A stretch of DNA of 64,000 nucleotides from Pestalotiopsis fici W106-1 (Eukaryota; Ascomycota; Sordariomycetes; Amphisphaeriales; Sporocadaceae), in NCBI RefSeq assembly GCF_000516985.1, contig NW_006917102.1:1497681-1561680 (forward strand), in the 5' to 3' direction. A program made the translations under genes and the position numbers. How positions within the stretch are numbered: the first letter of the stretch is position 1; every line of letters starts with the position of its first letter. The notes under the pieces were generated by a model that saw only the letters and a list, made by a program, of their open reading frames with translations, did not search any database and was not told the origin of the DNA. This document shows positions 35,548 through 47,053 of the stretch, piece after piece.

Positions 35548-36003
35548 TTAGCGGAAGACAACGGACTTGTAGTCGCCCTTCGCCATGCAAGCGCCACCAC
35601 GGATAGCGGTCCAATCGCCGGCACATCCGATGTCTTTGTGGACTGTCCGAGAACCTGTCAGCTTGCTCTATAAAAAATTGCTAAACTTGGGGATAGAACT
35701 TGCCTTGGCTCAAAAGGTAACCACCAGTGTTGTAGAAGAAAGCACCGGTCTGCTTATCGAGGTCATAGCAGTTATTTGCGGGAGGAGCGGCGTGAAACAA
35801 TATGTTTCTGTCGTTCTTGCTACACGGCTGATTAGGCAAACGTCTGGCGAAGTTACGATTCAATCTTACCAGTCGTCCAAGGTACGGTATTGGTTCAACT
35901 TGACTCTGTCTCTGGCGAGCAAGCTGTGTCCACTGGCTGCCTCGGATGGCAAAGCCATCACGGACGAAACGCTCAGAGCTAAGGCAACGATGGAGAACTT
36001 CAT
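35548..36003 (-). CDS. Small secreted four-cysteine protein, copy A
   Basis: Three exons, 36003-35870, 35819-35704 and 35642-35548, give 114 aa. An N-terminal signal peptide is evident (MKFSIVALALSVSSVMALP) with a likely pro-segment ending at an Arg-Asp near residue 31. The mature part begins near DRVKLNQYRTLDD. Four cysteines (45, 62, 90, 102) fit two disulfides. The first Cys codon is split by intron 1. Intron 2 must use a GC donor (CAAG|GCAAGT), a good GC-AG consensus. Exon 2 is exactly 116 nt, as in copy B, and both copies share DRNILFHAAP and TGAFFYNTGG. Function is unknown; it could be a secreted effector or structural peptide. No catalytic motif is seen. Confidence 0.78.
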
Positions 36004-36099
36004 ATTAAATGATTTTGTAATTTTGGTGTAGTGGATTTGGATGTTTGAAGTGTAAGATGGTTTGTGAGATGGAGAAAAAAGTGACTGGAAAACATGACC

Positions 36100-36105
36100 T
36101 TTATA
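36100..36105 (-). promoter_or_regulatory. TATA box of secreted protein copy A
   Basis: TATAAA on the minus strand, about 100 bp upstream of the start codon at 36003. Confidence 0.5.
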
Positions 36106-36840
36106 CTTGACAGGTAATCGGTTATTTCATGCTGCCTGTTGCCTTTTTGGATTTCCTTGGACGCCAGCAGATACAACCTCGGCGGAGTCGTTGATCATCG
36201 TAAGCCAAAAGGCTAGATTGAGATGAAAATGCCTAGATCATTAAGCTGCGGCAATAGATCTGCAGGACTCTACCACAACCTGTTCCAATAATGGAGCTTA
36301 AAGTCGAAAGAACGTCATCCTAACCGCTGGCTGCGGACTTGAATAGGTATTCTACTGCACCAAGGCAGGCAACAATTCGACTTGAAGGAGTGAGGATCAG
36401 TCCATATTTTCGGCGAGCAGAACTCAGGCAACAGAATGCGCAAAAACCTCATTAAATGTCAGCACAATGGTACATACGAGTGTAGGGCGAAAGCAAGCCA
36501 TAACACACAATGCTGATCAACTTCCTTACTTGGTTGCACCAGGTGAGACATAATATACGAGCGTATATTGATGCTATACGATAGCATGAGCGCGTCTTTT
36601 CCACTTTTGAATAGAGCCAATAAATCAAAGACGGGATAATATACGGCTGGCTGACGTAGGACTCTCTTACGTATTATACGATGGCTCGGCGAAGAAGAGA
36701 GATTGAATGACAAGAGATCTGCATCATCGCGAATAAGGATCAATTACTGTAGGACTTGTTTCTATTTCTAGATCATGCAAAATATCATTGCTATGATCAC
36801 GTCCAAGTCTCTCTTTCTCCAGTCAAGCTGCATAAAAAAG

Positions 36841-36847
36841 TATATAA
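36841..36847 (+). promoter_or_regulatory. TATA box of secreted protein copy B
   Basis: TATATAAA-type element about 140 bp upstream of the ATG at 36984. It is followed by a CT/CA-rich leader (36878-36935) of the kind seen in strongly expressed fungal genes. Confidence 0.55.
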
Positions 36848-36983
36848 AGAGTCGCGCGACATGAATTTTTCAGGCCGAGCTCATCTCAATCAACTCAACT
36901 CAACTCACCATCCGTCATCTCTCCAATCAGCAATCTATATACACTCGACTTTTACAATTAGTTCTCTGTATCCCAATTTCAAG

Positions 36984-37448
36984 ATGAAGTTCTTTCTGAT
37001 CACCGCCGCCCTTGCCATCCCGGCCCTTGCCTTACCGGAGCCAATGCCCGAGGCCGTCTCCCTGGAGGGCAGAGATAACGTCAAGTTGAACCAGTACCGT
37101 ACTTTGGACGACTGGCGAGTGACCACCCAGTTCTGATCCACATGCTCATATGGCTAACATGAAGGTATTCAGCAACCACGACAGGAACATTCTTTTCCAC
37201 GCTGCGCCTGTCTCCGGCAGGTGCTACGCGCTGGACGACAAGACTGGAGCCTTCTTCTACAATACTGGAGGCTTTTGGCAGTCCTACTGTAGGTGACCAT
37301 CAACCAATCTGCAGCGGGCGCACCGACTAACATAGAAACCCTATCAGCATACGATGGTGGTGCATGCACTGGCACTGCCCACCAGCTCCAGCGCTACACC
37401 GGTCGCTGCGTCGAGAGAGGATCCCAGAACTCTGTCAAATTCGCTTAG
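36984..37448 (+). CDS. Small secreted four-cysteine protein, copy B
   Basis: Three exons, 36984-37114, 37173-37288 and 37348-37448, give 115 aa. The signal peptide is MKFFLITAALAIPALALP, followed by a short acidic pro-segment and the conserved VKLNQYRTLDD. Cys 44, 61, 89 and 103 align with those of copy A. Intron 1 appears to be GC-AG (TG|GCGAGT ... TATTCAG). This choice recreates the split Cys codon and exon 2 of 116 nt found in copy A. The alternative of no splicing stops after 50 residues. The protein ends in SVKFA, comparable to SVVFR in copy A. It lies head to head with copy A across about 980 bp, so the pair arose by inverted duplication (inference). The family is unrecognised. Confidence 0.8.
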
Positions 37449-38849
37449 ATGTTGTTGGCTTGATCATTTTCTTTCTTTAGCTTTGGTGGTCTTTCTCTAG
37501 TAGTGGTATTTGGCAAGAACCGAGTCACCTCCAGATCTCGAGTAGTTCAATTCAAAGATTCTTGCGCGTGACCCAGTTATCCATGCTATCGCACGTGATA
37601 TACTCGACAATTATAAATTTAACCCCAGTGAAAAGACAGCTGCTACAAGATTTGTTATTGCGTAACGCAGATCCTAGAGCACGTAAATATACCCAACAGC
37701 CTTGGACTTGCAGATGATTATTAAATTCCGTGACTAATATCACGGTGAATGCCCTCATAATGGGACTTTACCACATGTACGATATAAGGGGTATTTTCTA
37801 TATACATATTAACTAATCTGCCGATCCAACGTTTTAGTGACACCGGAAACTGCTTAAATAACCTGCTATTTAACAGTGGGGGTGGGGGCGGCCAGCCACA
37901 AGGGCATATGAAAGTGCAGCTCCATCACATTTGCATCCTGTTTAACCCTGATTTACTTCAAATTGAACAATGAGGATTTTTAAAAATAAAAATAAAAAGG
38001 GATACACAATAACAAAAATACATACAACACCAGGGATTCCCCAGTGGTCACCCACCTGAGTACTGATCCGGCGATCACAGGACATGTCTACCTGGCGAAA
38101 AAGAGCCACTTTCGTAATAGCCTGTGACACGGAAACATGTCGCCTTCCCACCACGCTAAGCTCCAAATCCCGCCATCCGTTCAAAACGCATCCCGACGGT
38201 CAATAACCACGTACTCATACCATAATATATTGGTTTCTTAATTGCCACTTCATAACGCCGCGCCACCCAACATTGTATCAGAAGAGCCAAACGCCCGCGG
38301 ATTGCATGGATTATTAGGCTGCTGCACTGGGGTCGTTGATCGAGCTACGCTGGGGAATGAATCTTGCTGAGCGACATGCCCGTTTCCTCTCCCTTCTTTT
38401 CACCATAAAAATTTCCTCAAAGTCACTGTTAATCAGCATCCAATCCTTCCAATGTTTCTGCGGCTGGCCGTGGTGCATGCTGTCTAACCCAGAGGTGTCC
38501 CATTCTAATTAGGGTAAGTGGAACTGCCGAAGTTTCTAGGTGAGTCACGAATTTGGAGACCAGGCAGCAGCAGGGAACTTCTGGTAGGTCAACAATCTGG
38601 AATAACCTCCACACCCTACAGGTAAGGCGTTTTTTCTACTTACAGTACCAGACATTGCTGTGCCGCAATAATGCATAAACAATTATGGACTTTTGCGAAG
38701 CTTTTCTCCACCTCGGATTTGCCTGTAGATGATTTATCATCAAGAGTGAGAGGCGCCCCCCAGGTCTTCTCTACCTCTTTCCTTTCTTTCCTCTATATTT
38801 TCCTGGCCTGCAGTCGTGTGGTTGAAATTTACCACACTAGCAACTTCCA
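37449..38849. other. intergenic with a 5S fragment
   Basis: The only structure seen is the partial 5S copy at 38020-38079. No gene was found. Confidence 0.45.
38020..38079 (-). pseudogene. truncated 5S rRNA copy (3' half)
   Basis: On the minus strand about 60 nt match the 3' half of the 25131 5S copy very closely (GTACTCAGGTGGGTGACCAC, then GTTGTATGT). The 5' half is replaced by unrelated sequence, so no complete 5S RNA can form. Confidence 0.8.
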
Positions 38850-41045
38850 ATGATGAGAGAGTCCTTCACCGCATATCCCGACAAGCATGGCTTGATGGCA
38901 ACAATCAGCCTTGTCATCGATCCTTCCCAAAAGCATCTTCTGTGTTCGCAATGCGCAAAGTTCCAGATCCGGATCATCGCCAAAGACTATAATGAGGAGG
39001 ACGCACTTGGGTTGATAGCTTCAAATCACTTCATCCGCCAAGAATACGCAGATACTTTTCCGAACCTCCCAAAGATGGCAGACCGGGCTGCACATGGCTG
39101 CAGCCTCTGCCGCTTCATCAGATCCAGTTTGCTGGAGGAGTACCACAGGCAGGGGCTGGATTCCGCTTCCCCCCCGGAATCTGGGCGAATGCTGTTGACA
39201 GCCCAAGTCGATGAGGATTGCTATCAGAAATCGTCACTATCACTATATAGACGTAGCCGACATCAAACAATACTTGTCGAAGCGCCGGGTTTTCAAGCCG
39301 ATGTAGGAAGACGAGACATCAAATACCAAATCGCTATCCAGATGTTTGAAGGTATGTATTTGTATTGAAGTTATCATGGTCAGTTCTAATAAAGTGGTTT
39401 AGAGCCATCTTTGCCCCTTAGTGATCCACTCTCAATGAACAATGTGAAATCTATCAAGCAGTGGCTTCTGACATGCCAGCGTGATCACCACATCTGCAAA
39501 TCCAAGCTACAAGGATATACTCCGACTCGCATCTTGAAAATCAAAAATGATATCCTACAACTCACGAGCGAAAAGATCGTTGGCGGAGGCTACGCAGCGT
39601 TGAGTTATTGTTGGGGATCAATTCCGAATGAAGAGAACGGCTTCCTAACTACGAGAAGCAACCTAGCCCCGAGAATGCTTGGTTTCTCATTGAGCGAGCT
39701 TCCGAACACTCTCCAGGATGCCGTGCGAACGGCCCGTGCTCTTGGTATCGACTACATCTGGATAGATGCTATCTGCATTATTCAGGATGATTCTAAAGAC
39801 TGGACAAAGGAAGCACTGCTGATGTCTGAGATTTACGGCAACGCTCTTGTGACCATCGCAGCTGCGACTTCTGAATCATCCTTTGACGGATTTTTAAATC
39901 GACATTCGTCCTATCGATGGACTTCGAAATATGCTTTCAAAGAGCTTCAATCATTTCATTCGAGTACTCTTTCAGATAAATCCGGCGACATTTACCTGAG
40001 GTACCCTCCTGAGACAAGCATCGACAAGTTTTTGCGGACTTGCCGCTGGGCAACTAGAGGATGGACTCTACAGGAGGCGCTTCTCTCTACGCGGATATTG
40101 TACTTCACAAAGGACGTTATCTACTGCGAATGTGCTGTATCGCAGAAACTTGAGAGCCCGGGCCATAAACTGCCAAAGCACGATGTGCTCTCTATGCTTA
40201 TCTCCGAGTCAAAGGTTATTTCAGCGACCGAAAAAGTCTTAAAAAAAGAGACTTATCTTTCGTATTGGTATGGCGCAGTTGAAACATATACTCGCAGAAA
40301 CCTGACAGCTCTGTCAGACAAGCTACCGGCGATGGACGGGCTGGCTGCAAGTTTCAAAGAAATGATTGACGACACGTATATCTATGGTCTCTGGAGGACT
40401 GATCTTCATCGAGGGCTTCTCTGGCACTCATGGTCAGGTTTGCCTTCCAAGTGCCATAAGAATGAATACCGTGCCCCTAGTTGGTCCTGGGCTAGTCGAG
40501 ATGGACTCGTGACGTGGGACGAGAAAACGCGGCAGCCTGGGTGGGAATCACTAATACAGGTTGTGGATATTGTTCCTCATTTTATGGGTTCTGATGAAAA
40601 TGAGACGGCCTGCGCACACTTAGAGCTGAACGCCCCAGTCGCAATGCTCAAAGACGTTTTGCTATCAAATTGTCCTGAAGACGTGTCAGGAGAGCAGATA
40701 AAGTCGTTTCTGGATGAATGGAATGTTGCCAGCTTACAGGACGAAAACGAGCGTATTGGGACGTTCATAATCGATGATGGCTGGGGAACAGAGATCAGCC
40801 TGCACGAGATACGAATGATGCTGGTTGCGAAGAGGGAGAGTCCTCAAAATTTCCAAGCACTGCTTATTCGACCATGTCAGGACATGAATGTCTTTGAACG
40901 AGTTGGGGCGTTCATATATATGGAATATCATCGTGATCCTAGCCATTCCGATGATGAGTACGGGACATACTTATGCGAGGACTTGTTAGAGGATTTCGAA
41001 CCATGTCTTGAGCAGTTTAAACCAGGGAGGCTTACCCTTATATAG
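38850..41045 (+). CDS. HET-domain protein (heterokaryon incompatibility type)
   Basis: Two exons, 38850-39351 and 39403-41045, give 714 aa. An N-terminal zone with a CSQC..C pattern (about residues 32-90) precedes the HET domain. HET block 1 is GYAALSYCWGS (about 231-240), block 2 the LPNTLQDAVRTARALGIDYIWIDAICIIQDD region (about 267-297), and block 3 the downstream EALLSTRILYFT and WSWASRDG segments. All three diagnostic blocks are intact. HET proteins mediate non-self recognition and cell death between incompatible strains, so this one probably acts in the cytosol as a death effector or sensor-linked executor. A later start at Met16 (38895) is possible. Confidence 0.93.
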
Positions 41046-42425
41046 TTAACTATAGGGACATATCTTTTTTGGCTTTATAATACAATAATATTATTCATCA
41101 ATATAACGCTGTTTATTTCTTATTTCTTTTTTTTTTTCGAATATTACATGTATTAGCTATTAGTTAATAAGCTTGGGAGGCGTTTTCATAAAAGCGTAGC
41201 ACGAGTACGACTACATCTTGAATCCTTTATTAACCGTAACGTTACACGGCGACACCTACGGCGACGGTCACACTAAAAAGATTCGAGCACCGAAGGGTTT
41301 AAAATGATAAAACCAATCCAAATAAAAAAAGATTATAAAAACATACAACACCGGGGATTCCTCAGTGGTCATCCACCTGAGTACTGATCCAGCGATCACT
41401 GGCTTATTTAGGGCAGAGCGAACGGGATGCCAAGTTTTCAAGTATCTATGGTCGTATGGGACGGGAATTGATTTTTACATAATCATATTATAATAAACAA
41501 TGATTCGATATAGAACACAGAGAAAGGTCGAGAAAATGGGATAAATGCAGCTCACATGATGCATTGATACCAAACATCCTTTGACATCTGTACATGTTCT
41601 TGGTCGCTCGCTCGGAGGTTTTTGACGCGAACAGGATTGAACGAGCGCGTATCTCTACACCTTTGACAACTGGGATTGGTATGCGTGCATTTGGCCTTCA
41701 AGCGGGAACATTATTGGCAAGCCCTCTGCTTGCCGGAGGCCATTGGCCGCTCTACTAATGTTTGAACCGACCTCATAATCATAACAAGCTATAGCTGAGA
41801 GCACAATCTAGCAGTAAAGAAGATGTTAAATATTGCTATGTGATGGATAAGTCACGGTCTTTTTGCGCATGTTCCTGGCAAATGAAAACACGATAGCGAC
41901 ATCTGCAATAACTTCCGCAAAGTTGCGCTCGGCCAGGTTATCCACGCCTGTTTCTGGCAAGCTGGGACGGTCATACTAAATTAATTCGTTATCCTCGACA
42001 AACCCGATTGACCTCAGGCGTAAGGAAATCTTATTGGTTTCCGAAAAGTAATCCGTAAGCGCCGAGCTCCAAAACGACTGACGATACATAGAAAATACAG
42101 AGACCTCAAGCCTACAATTCCACTTTGCTTATGTGCAGGGTTCAATTATCAGCGACCGGGGGTGCTCAATTAAGGAGTAGATAATGCACAAGGTGAGGCA
42201 CCAATATCCAGCATGCATGGATAGCACGAGCCCCCGTTCGTTGACCACCCAAGTCATGCCTGAGATCATACTGCATCATAAATAACAAAATCAAACTACA
42301 GCCTTATTCATTCTTCGTATTATTATAAAGTCGGATATCACATCCCGTGCTGACTATGCCGGACATTAAACCCACTGCCACCAAGTCTCGACTTGCAAAG
42401 TCGGCGTATAACTCGCCTTACTCAC
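41046..42425. other. intergenic with a full-length 5S-like element
   Basis: Apart from the 5S-like copy (41341-41459), no gene was seen. Confidence 0.4.
41341..41459 (-). rRNA. 5S rRNA-like gene, probably a mildly decayed copy
   Basis: Full-length 119 nt on the minus strand, nearly identical to the copy at 25131-25249, including the unusual GGCA/TGCC helix III. Differences: the first base, a changed helix II partner (CCAGT instead of CAAGT, which breaks pairing with ACTTG), and several C/T or G/A transitions. The transcript end is followed by a T run on the minus strand. It may be a pseudogene because of the helix II mismatches. Confidence 0.7.
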
Positions 42426-43112
42426 ATGCTGGCGCCCCAGGCCCGCATCCCAACACTGGGGAACACTGACCCCTACGCAACTCTGCGAACCAGCGCCTTG
42501 TCGACCCTCGAGGCCATTGGGATTCAACCCCGAGACCATGGTGGAGCGAGGTGTCCTCTGGGCTGAAGACCAAGACCCCTTCGGCCATGTCATGCAATCA
42601 CAGTACATGCACTTTCTAGGTACATGTTTCCATCGCGTAATGGAAAGCTACGACGAGTTCCTCAGCCAGCAAGAATACGATGACATGATTCATGCGAAAT
42701 CCGTTGTTCCTGCGATCCGCAAATATGACTTGGATATCCGCAGGCAGGTCAAGTATCCCGCTTCGGTATGTCCCGACTTCTTTGGAATCTACCGTTTGAT
42801 CATGACTTTGTCCACTAAATATAAGGACAGCTCATTGTTGCCTATCGTCAGGACCTCATTGAGCCAACACGAAACCATGGCACGACCATTCTCTTCTCAC
42901 TGAACCAGCAAGCCATCGTCGCTGAGGTCAAGGGTTCGTTCACCTACATGAACGCTACTACGGGCCGTCCCATCAACATCCACAACCTGGGCGGGGGTTG
43001 GGCGCGTCTGTACGAAGGATTCACTATCCAGTCGCAACAGGCGGCTGCACTCAAGGCAAAGTGGGAAACCGAACACCCGAAGGCTCGATCCGGGGCGATA
43101 TCGAAGATTTAA
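42426..43112 (+). CDS. Hotdog thioesterase-like protein (4HBT type), frameshifted at the 5' end
   Basis: The main open part is 42538-42765 joined to 42831-43112 (169 aa, donor GTATGT). The hotdog motif WAEDQDPFGHVMQSQYMHF carries the Asp and the Gly-His-Val of 4-hydroxybenzoyl-CoA-thioesterase-like proteins. A second conserved stretch is RKYDLDIRRQVKYP. Just upstream, another frame from ATG 42426 reads IPTLGNTDPYATLRTSALSTLEAIG and would continue directly into FNPETM if one base were removed from the GGG at about 42518-42520. The natural protein is thus probably about 200 aa. The break may be real or a homopolymer error. Substrate unknown; acyl-CoA or mitochondrial acyl thioester is likely. 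Confidence 0.75.
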
Positions 43113-43204
43113 AGGATCACAAGATATTGGGTAATAAGGGCATAGCTCGGCAGTGTGTGGGGGAAGTTGGCTGAAACTGCTCACGTCGAACGTTGAAGTT
43201 CATC

Positions 43205-44709
43205 TTAATTATACCTGCTTTCAGCGTTGCTAGGAGCGATTGAATTTGTCGACGCGTGGTACATCTTCAATCTATTCTCCTTCTTGAAATTCTGCGCCTC
43301 AATCAGCTCTTCGACGCTGCTGTTCTTCTCCCGGTCTTTTGATACGTGGCTGCGGGATGGAGTTTGGCCAATAGTCTGCAGTGCAAAGTCGCTCTGAGAA
43401 TGAGCACTGTTTTTGGTTGTTCCTCTCGTTGTTTGGCCGACATGACGGAACAAGTGCGTTATCGGAATTCGAACCACGGGTAAACCTTGATTCTTATGTC
43501 AACTTCATTACTCCAGACTTCGAATAAAACGGCAGGACCTACAAGCGCAGATGATGCCAACGTTTGTTTCGACAAAAGTCCAACTGTTGCTAATGGCCTG
43601 ATAATCTGCGAATCGTATGAGCGCTTCGTCGAAATGAGATTAATGTCTACATGACTAACAAATCTGGTCCGTCGCTGTAGTTTGGGGCGAAACCGATACC
43701 ATCCGGACCACTGTGCAAGCAACGACAAACAGTCCAAGACTGAACAGGGCAACCAGCATGAGTTTCTGGGCGAGCGGGAGCTGGAGTCGGCGAGTTTGAT
43801 TGATGGGAAGGATGATGATCATCAGATCAGTCATAATGACCATGATAGAAGTTCCTGTGGAGTGGAATCAGCTTTGTCTATCACTGTAGCTCATATTAGG
43901 GCGATGGCTTGTTTGCCAGACTGGTGTACCTACCATACCAAATGGACCGCGAATCTAGACAAGTACCAGCCATCGACTTGACCCAGGCCTTCTCAATTGG
44001 ACGGCAAGAGAAAATTGTTATGAATATCGATACGATCGTGTAAGCGACGGTGATCCCCATTGTCAACCAGACACCTCTTCGGAACCATTTGTCGGGGAAG
44101 ATTCGTAGGTACAAGCAACAGATTGAAAGTTTCGTCAAGCAAGTCGCAGCCTTGTACAAGATTTGCGCCGCAAAGAACCACTACGCATGTGAATCAGCCC
44201 CCAAATTAAGTTGAGATAAATCCATATGGTAACATCAAAACCCACCTTGAACGCCAAGATCTTGTGCTCGCTGCTCACCTGGCTCGTATGGAGCCCAAAT
44301 CCATTTAGAGCCTCTGTGCATGCAGATAAGCAACTGTTTAGCAAAAAGGAATCAGATGAGACGCTCAAGACTGTGCACATACCTCCGTTGTATGTCACGG
44401 TCATACAAATAGAAAGGATCTGTACCACAACAGGTTAAGAATCTCTTCATGCAAACCAACGGTCGTGTTGTGCGTTGAAAAAAAAAAAAAGAAAAAGGAC
44501 TGCCGTACGAGTGCTCCGACGATGAAAGCATCGTCTGCTCCGATCATCCTCCCATAGTTGTATCGCGTCGAGAGTCTCAGTAGGACAAAGGCGAAAGAGA
44601 TACAGACGAATATGATTGAGCGGACACGCAAGCTGTTGCCGACAGGATTCAACACTCCATCGTCAATGGCATCTCGCCCGAGCAAAGAGGTAGCGTGTAT
44701 GACCTCCAT
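43205..44709 (-). CDS. Rhodopsin-like seven-TM fungal membrane protein
   Basis: Seven exons: 44709-44509, 44419-44383, 44313-44246, 44180-43934, 43854-43660, 43605-43543 and 43485-43205, in total 364 codons (363 aa). The arrangement matches the fungal rhodopsin-domain family related to PTH11-type proteins (PF20684 by memory). Marks are a short lumenal N-terminus, LRLSTRYNYGRMIGADDAF after TM1, a TKLSICCLYLRIFP helix, the SCRPIEKAW loop, TDLMIIILP, and ETNVGIICACLP in TM7. The cytosolic tail (about 90 residues) is rich in Ser, Asn and charged residues. The CFEM domain of PTH11 receptors is absent. The ligand is unknown. The first intron holds an A-rich tract (about 44480-44496). Confidence 0.87.
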
Positions 44710-45878
44710 GTCTCAGGGTTTCCCAGAACGAATGGTATCGAAGAGCTAACGAGATGACAGTCTTTGCAAGATTGGATGACCAAGTTCACAACTGTCTGCC
44801 AGGACTGGGAGCACAAAATGTGGCTGCATGCTGCCTATATCAGAAATCTCGGCATCCTTTCCGCAAACGACGAGTCCCAAGCAGAGGAAAAGGGTGTGGT
44901 TTCCAGCCCATTGGGAAGTCGACCACCCACTTTGGTCAAATCAGGATCATGAGACTCGAAGGTGCCCTGCTGTGTCGGTTTCACTCGTAATTCCGCCAGC
45001 TTGAGTCGATTGGGCACATCCACGATGGAACCTCGCAACGCTCCCGGTAACCCGACCCTTGAAGCTTTCTGGATTGGTATGGAATAAAGTACAAAATGGG
45101 GTAGAAAACGACGCTGCACAGAAGGAGAACCTTGTAAACACTTAGGAAACACGGTTGCCCAATGCCTATTCCGCGCGTGCGCACATAATCCTTTTTGGAG
45201 AGCAGAGCGACTCTGTCTATCTTGTTGCGGACCAATTGCTCGGTACACTTTGAGTTGGTACATTCGTGCCATAACGGGCTATGCCCTGCTGTCGCAGTAA
45301 GTACCTACTCAGGTCTTCAATGTATCCTAGGAACTTTCAAGGGTGGTGTGGGCGTGCTGGGGAAGAGGTTTTCCATACCGTATTCGTAACGCGAGGCACC
45401 CCATGCACAAAACATACCGTCCGAGGAACACTAAGTGAAGCACGTAGCTGGCCTTTCCACGATCGACAGCACCGTCAAGCGCTGTATAGATATCGTGAGT
45501 TCGGTTACCGGGAGAACTGGCTGCGAGAGACAATCGATGTATTTTGTCCGGTGGATCAGTGTCTGTGCGTAGGTTGAGTAATTTGGCAAATCCTGGAGCG
45601 CATCCCTGCTCCGTATAGGGCCCTTGTTATAGCGTGGCTTTTAAGATAGAAACCGCCACCCAGCCTTTCGGGTTCGTATTTCTTGGTAATCACAGCTGAT
45701 GGGTTGCATTTTGCACCCCGCTGATATAGTTGCGAGATTTTAACCTGTGGTTGATAATGATACAGATTGTCAAATTGCTTCACTAAAAAGAGACAGAGTA
45801 GCGAATGTTTTGTTGAACTGTGGGAGTACAGCGGTGGTGGAAAGCCAATTCCGTCGCGGTCCTATCAAAGCTCATTTC
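44710..45878. other. intergenic or relic region
   Basis: Minus-strand frames near 45533-45327 and 45235-44981 encode short hydrophobic peptides that could be remnants of a membrane protein. They are out of frame with each other and not recognised. I do not call a gene. Confidence 0.3.
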
Positions 45879-47053
45879 TCAATTGTCTCCCAATGTACAA
45901 TTTGAGTAGTAAGGATTTTGGAGGAAAAGGGCGACGGCGGCATCCCTCAGTGTGTAGTCAATGAGTTTTCCGGGCCCAGGTGCAAGTGCCTCGTCAACAT
46001 CAAAATTGGCGGGCAGACTGGCAAATCCGCCAAATTTCTGCCTAATCGCAAAGTCATTCATGATGCCCTCCTGACTTACGGTAAAATTACCACCGGGCGA
46101 TATCTCTCCGGTCAGACTGTTGACAACGGACGCGTACTCGGTCGTGGCGACGTCTTGGGAGAGGCCAAGCTGGGCTTCAATCGCGCCAATGGAGCAGGCC
46201 GAGTTGGCAGAGTTCTGGAGAAACTGATTTGCTCCATACATGGCCGCTAAGAAGCGTACCACTAATGAAGACTCACTCGGGTCCTCAATGTTGGCCTCGC
46301 CGACAGTGAATGCGCTTGAGGTAATGGGAGCGACAGTATCCGAGATTCGGGCCAGAATGTTAGGAGCACTCCCCTGGGGCAAAGCTTCCCCCTCGACCGT
46401 GAATGGATAGGTGAGGATTGTTGCATAGACGACTGTTCCGTTGGGAAGCACTCCGTTGACAAGCGCCGAGTATCTGGCTGCCGTGCCACCCACAGTCTGA
46501 GCACAAAAGTTAGACTCAGTATCTCATGACCTCGTGGAGTCGACGTACCATGAAATAGTAGTCACTGGCGTTCAGAAACAAACCATTGGCCGCGAGTGAG
46601 TTTTGAAGCAGATATGCATAGCCGCTGGACGGCGAATCCACGATGATAGGTTTGCCCTTCAACTGACTGATGTCGGTAATGTTCGGGACTGACGCTAGAA
46701 CGAGATCCGGACCCTGATCGAGTTGACCGAGCACCGTCACATTCTGTGCTTGGTTAAAGCGATAGTTGAGGGCATTGTCAACCGTTGCCGTAAGGATATC
46801 GTATTGCCCACTGAGAATTGACTGGAATGCTGCGGTGCTATTCGGGACCTGGTTGTAGACCACATTGAGTCCGTTGGCCACAAAATATCCCAATTGGTTG
46901 GCGACCGAGTAGGTAGCGGTCTGCAGACTACATAAAGATAAGTGGGTGTCTGGGTCATACGTTCAGAGAGCCTTACAATGCACCATATTGGATCGTGTCA
47001 AGAGCCTGGCCGCATGCGACGGCTACCGCCATGTGAAGGGTCCAGATTTTCAT
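45879..47053 (-). CDS. Secreted THI5/SsuA-like substrate-binding protein
   Basis: Three exons, 47053-46977, 46927-46549 and 46496-45879, give 357 aa. A signal peptide (MKIWTLHMAVAVACG) starts the protein. The fold is the periplasmic-binding type II fold of the NMT1/THI5/SsuA family: N-lobe segments YFVANGLNVVYNQVPNSTAAFQ and DILTATVDNA, then the hinge-region block GPDLVLASVPNITDISQLKGKPI (about residues 100-122) and DSPSSGYAYLLQ. Several Asn-X-Ser/Thr sites fit secretion and glycosylation. The yeast Thi5 motifs for pyrimidine synthesis (CCCFC) are not seen, so this is not a thiamine-precursor synthase. It may bind a small ligand outside the cell, possibly a transporter-free scavenger or sensor (inference). 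Confidence 0.85.
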
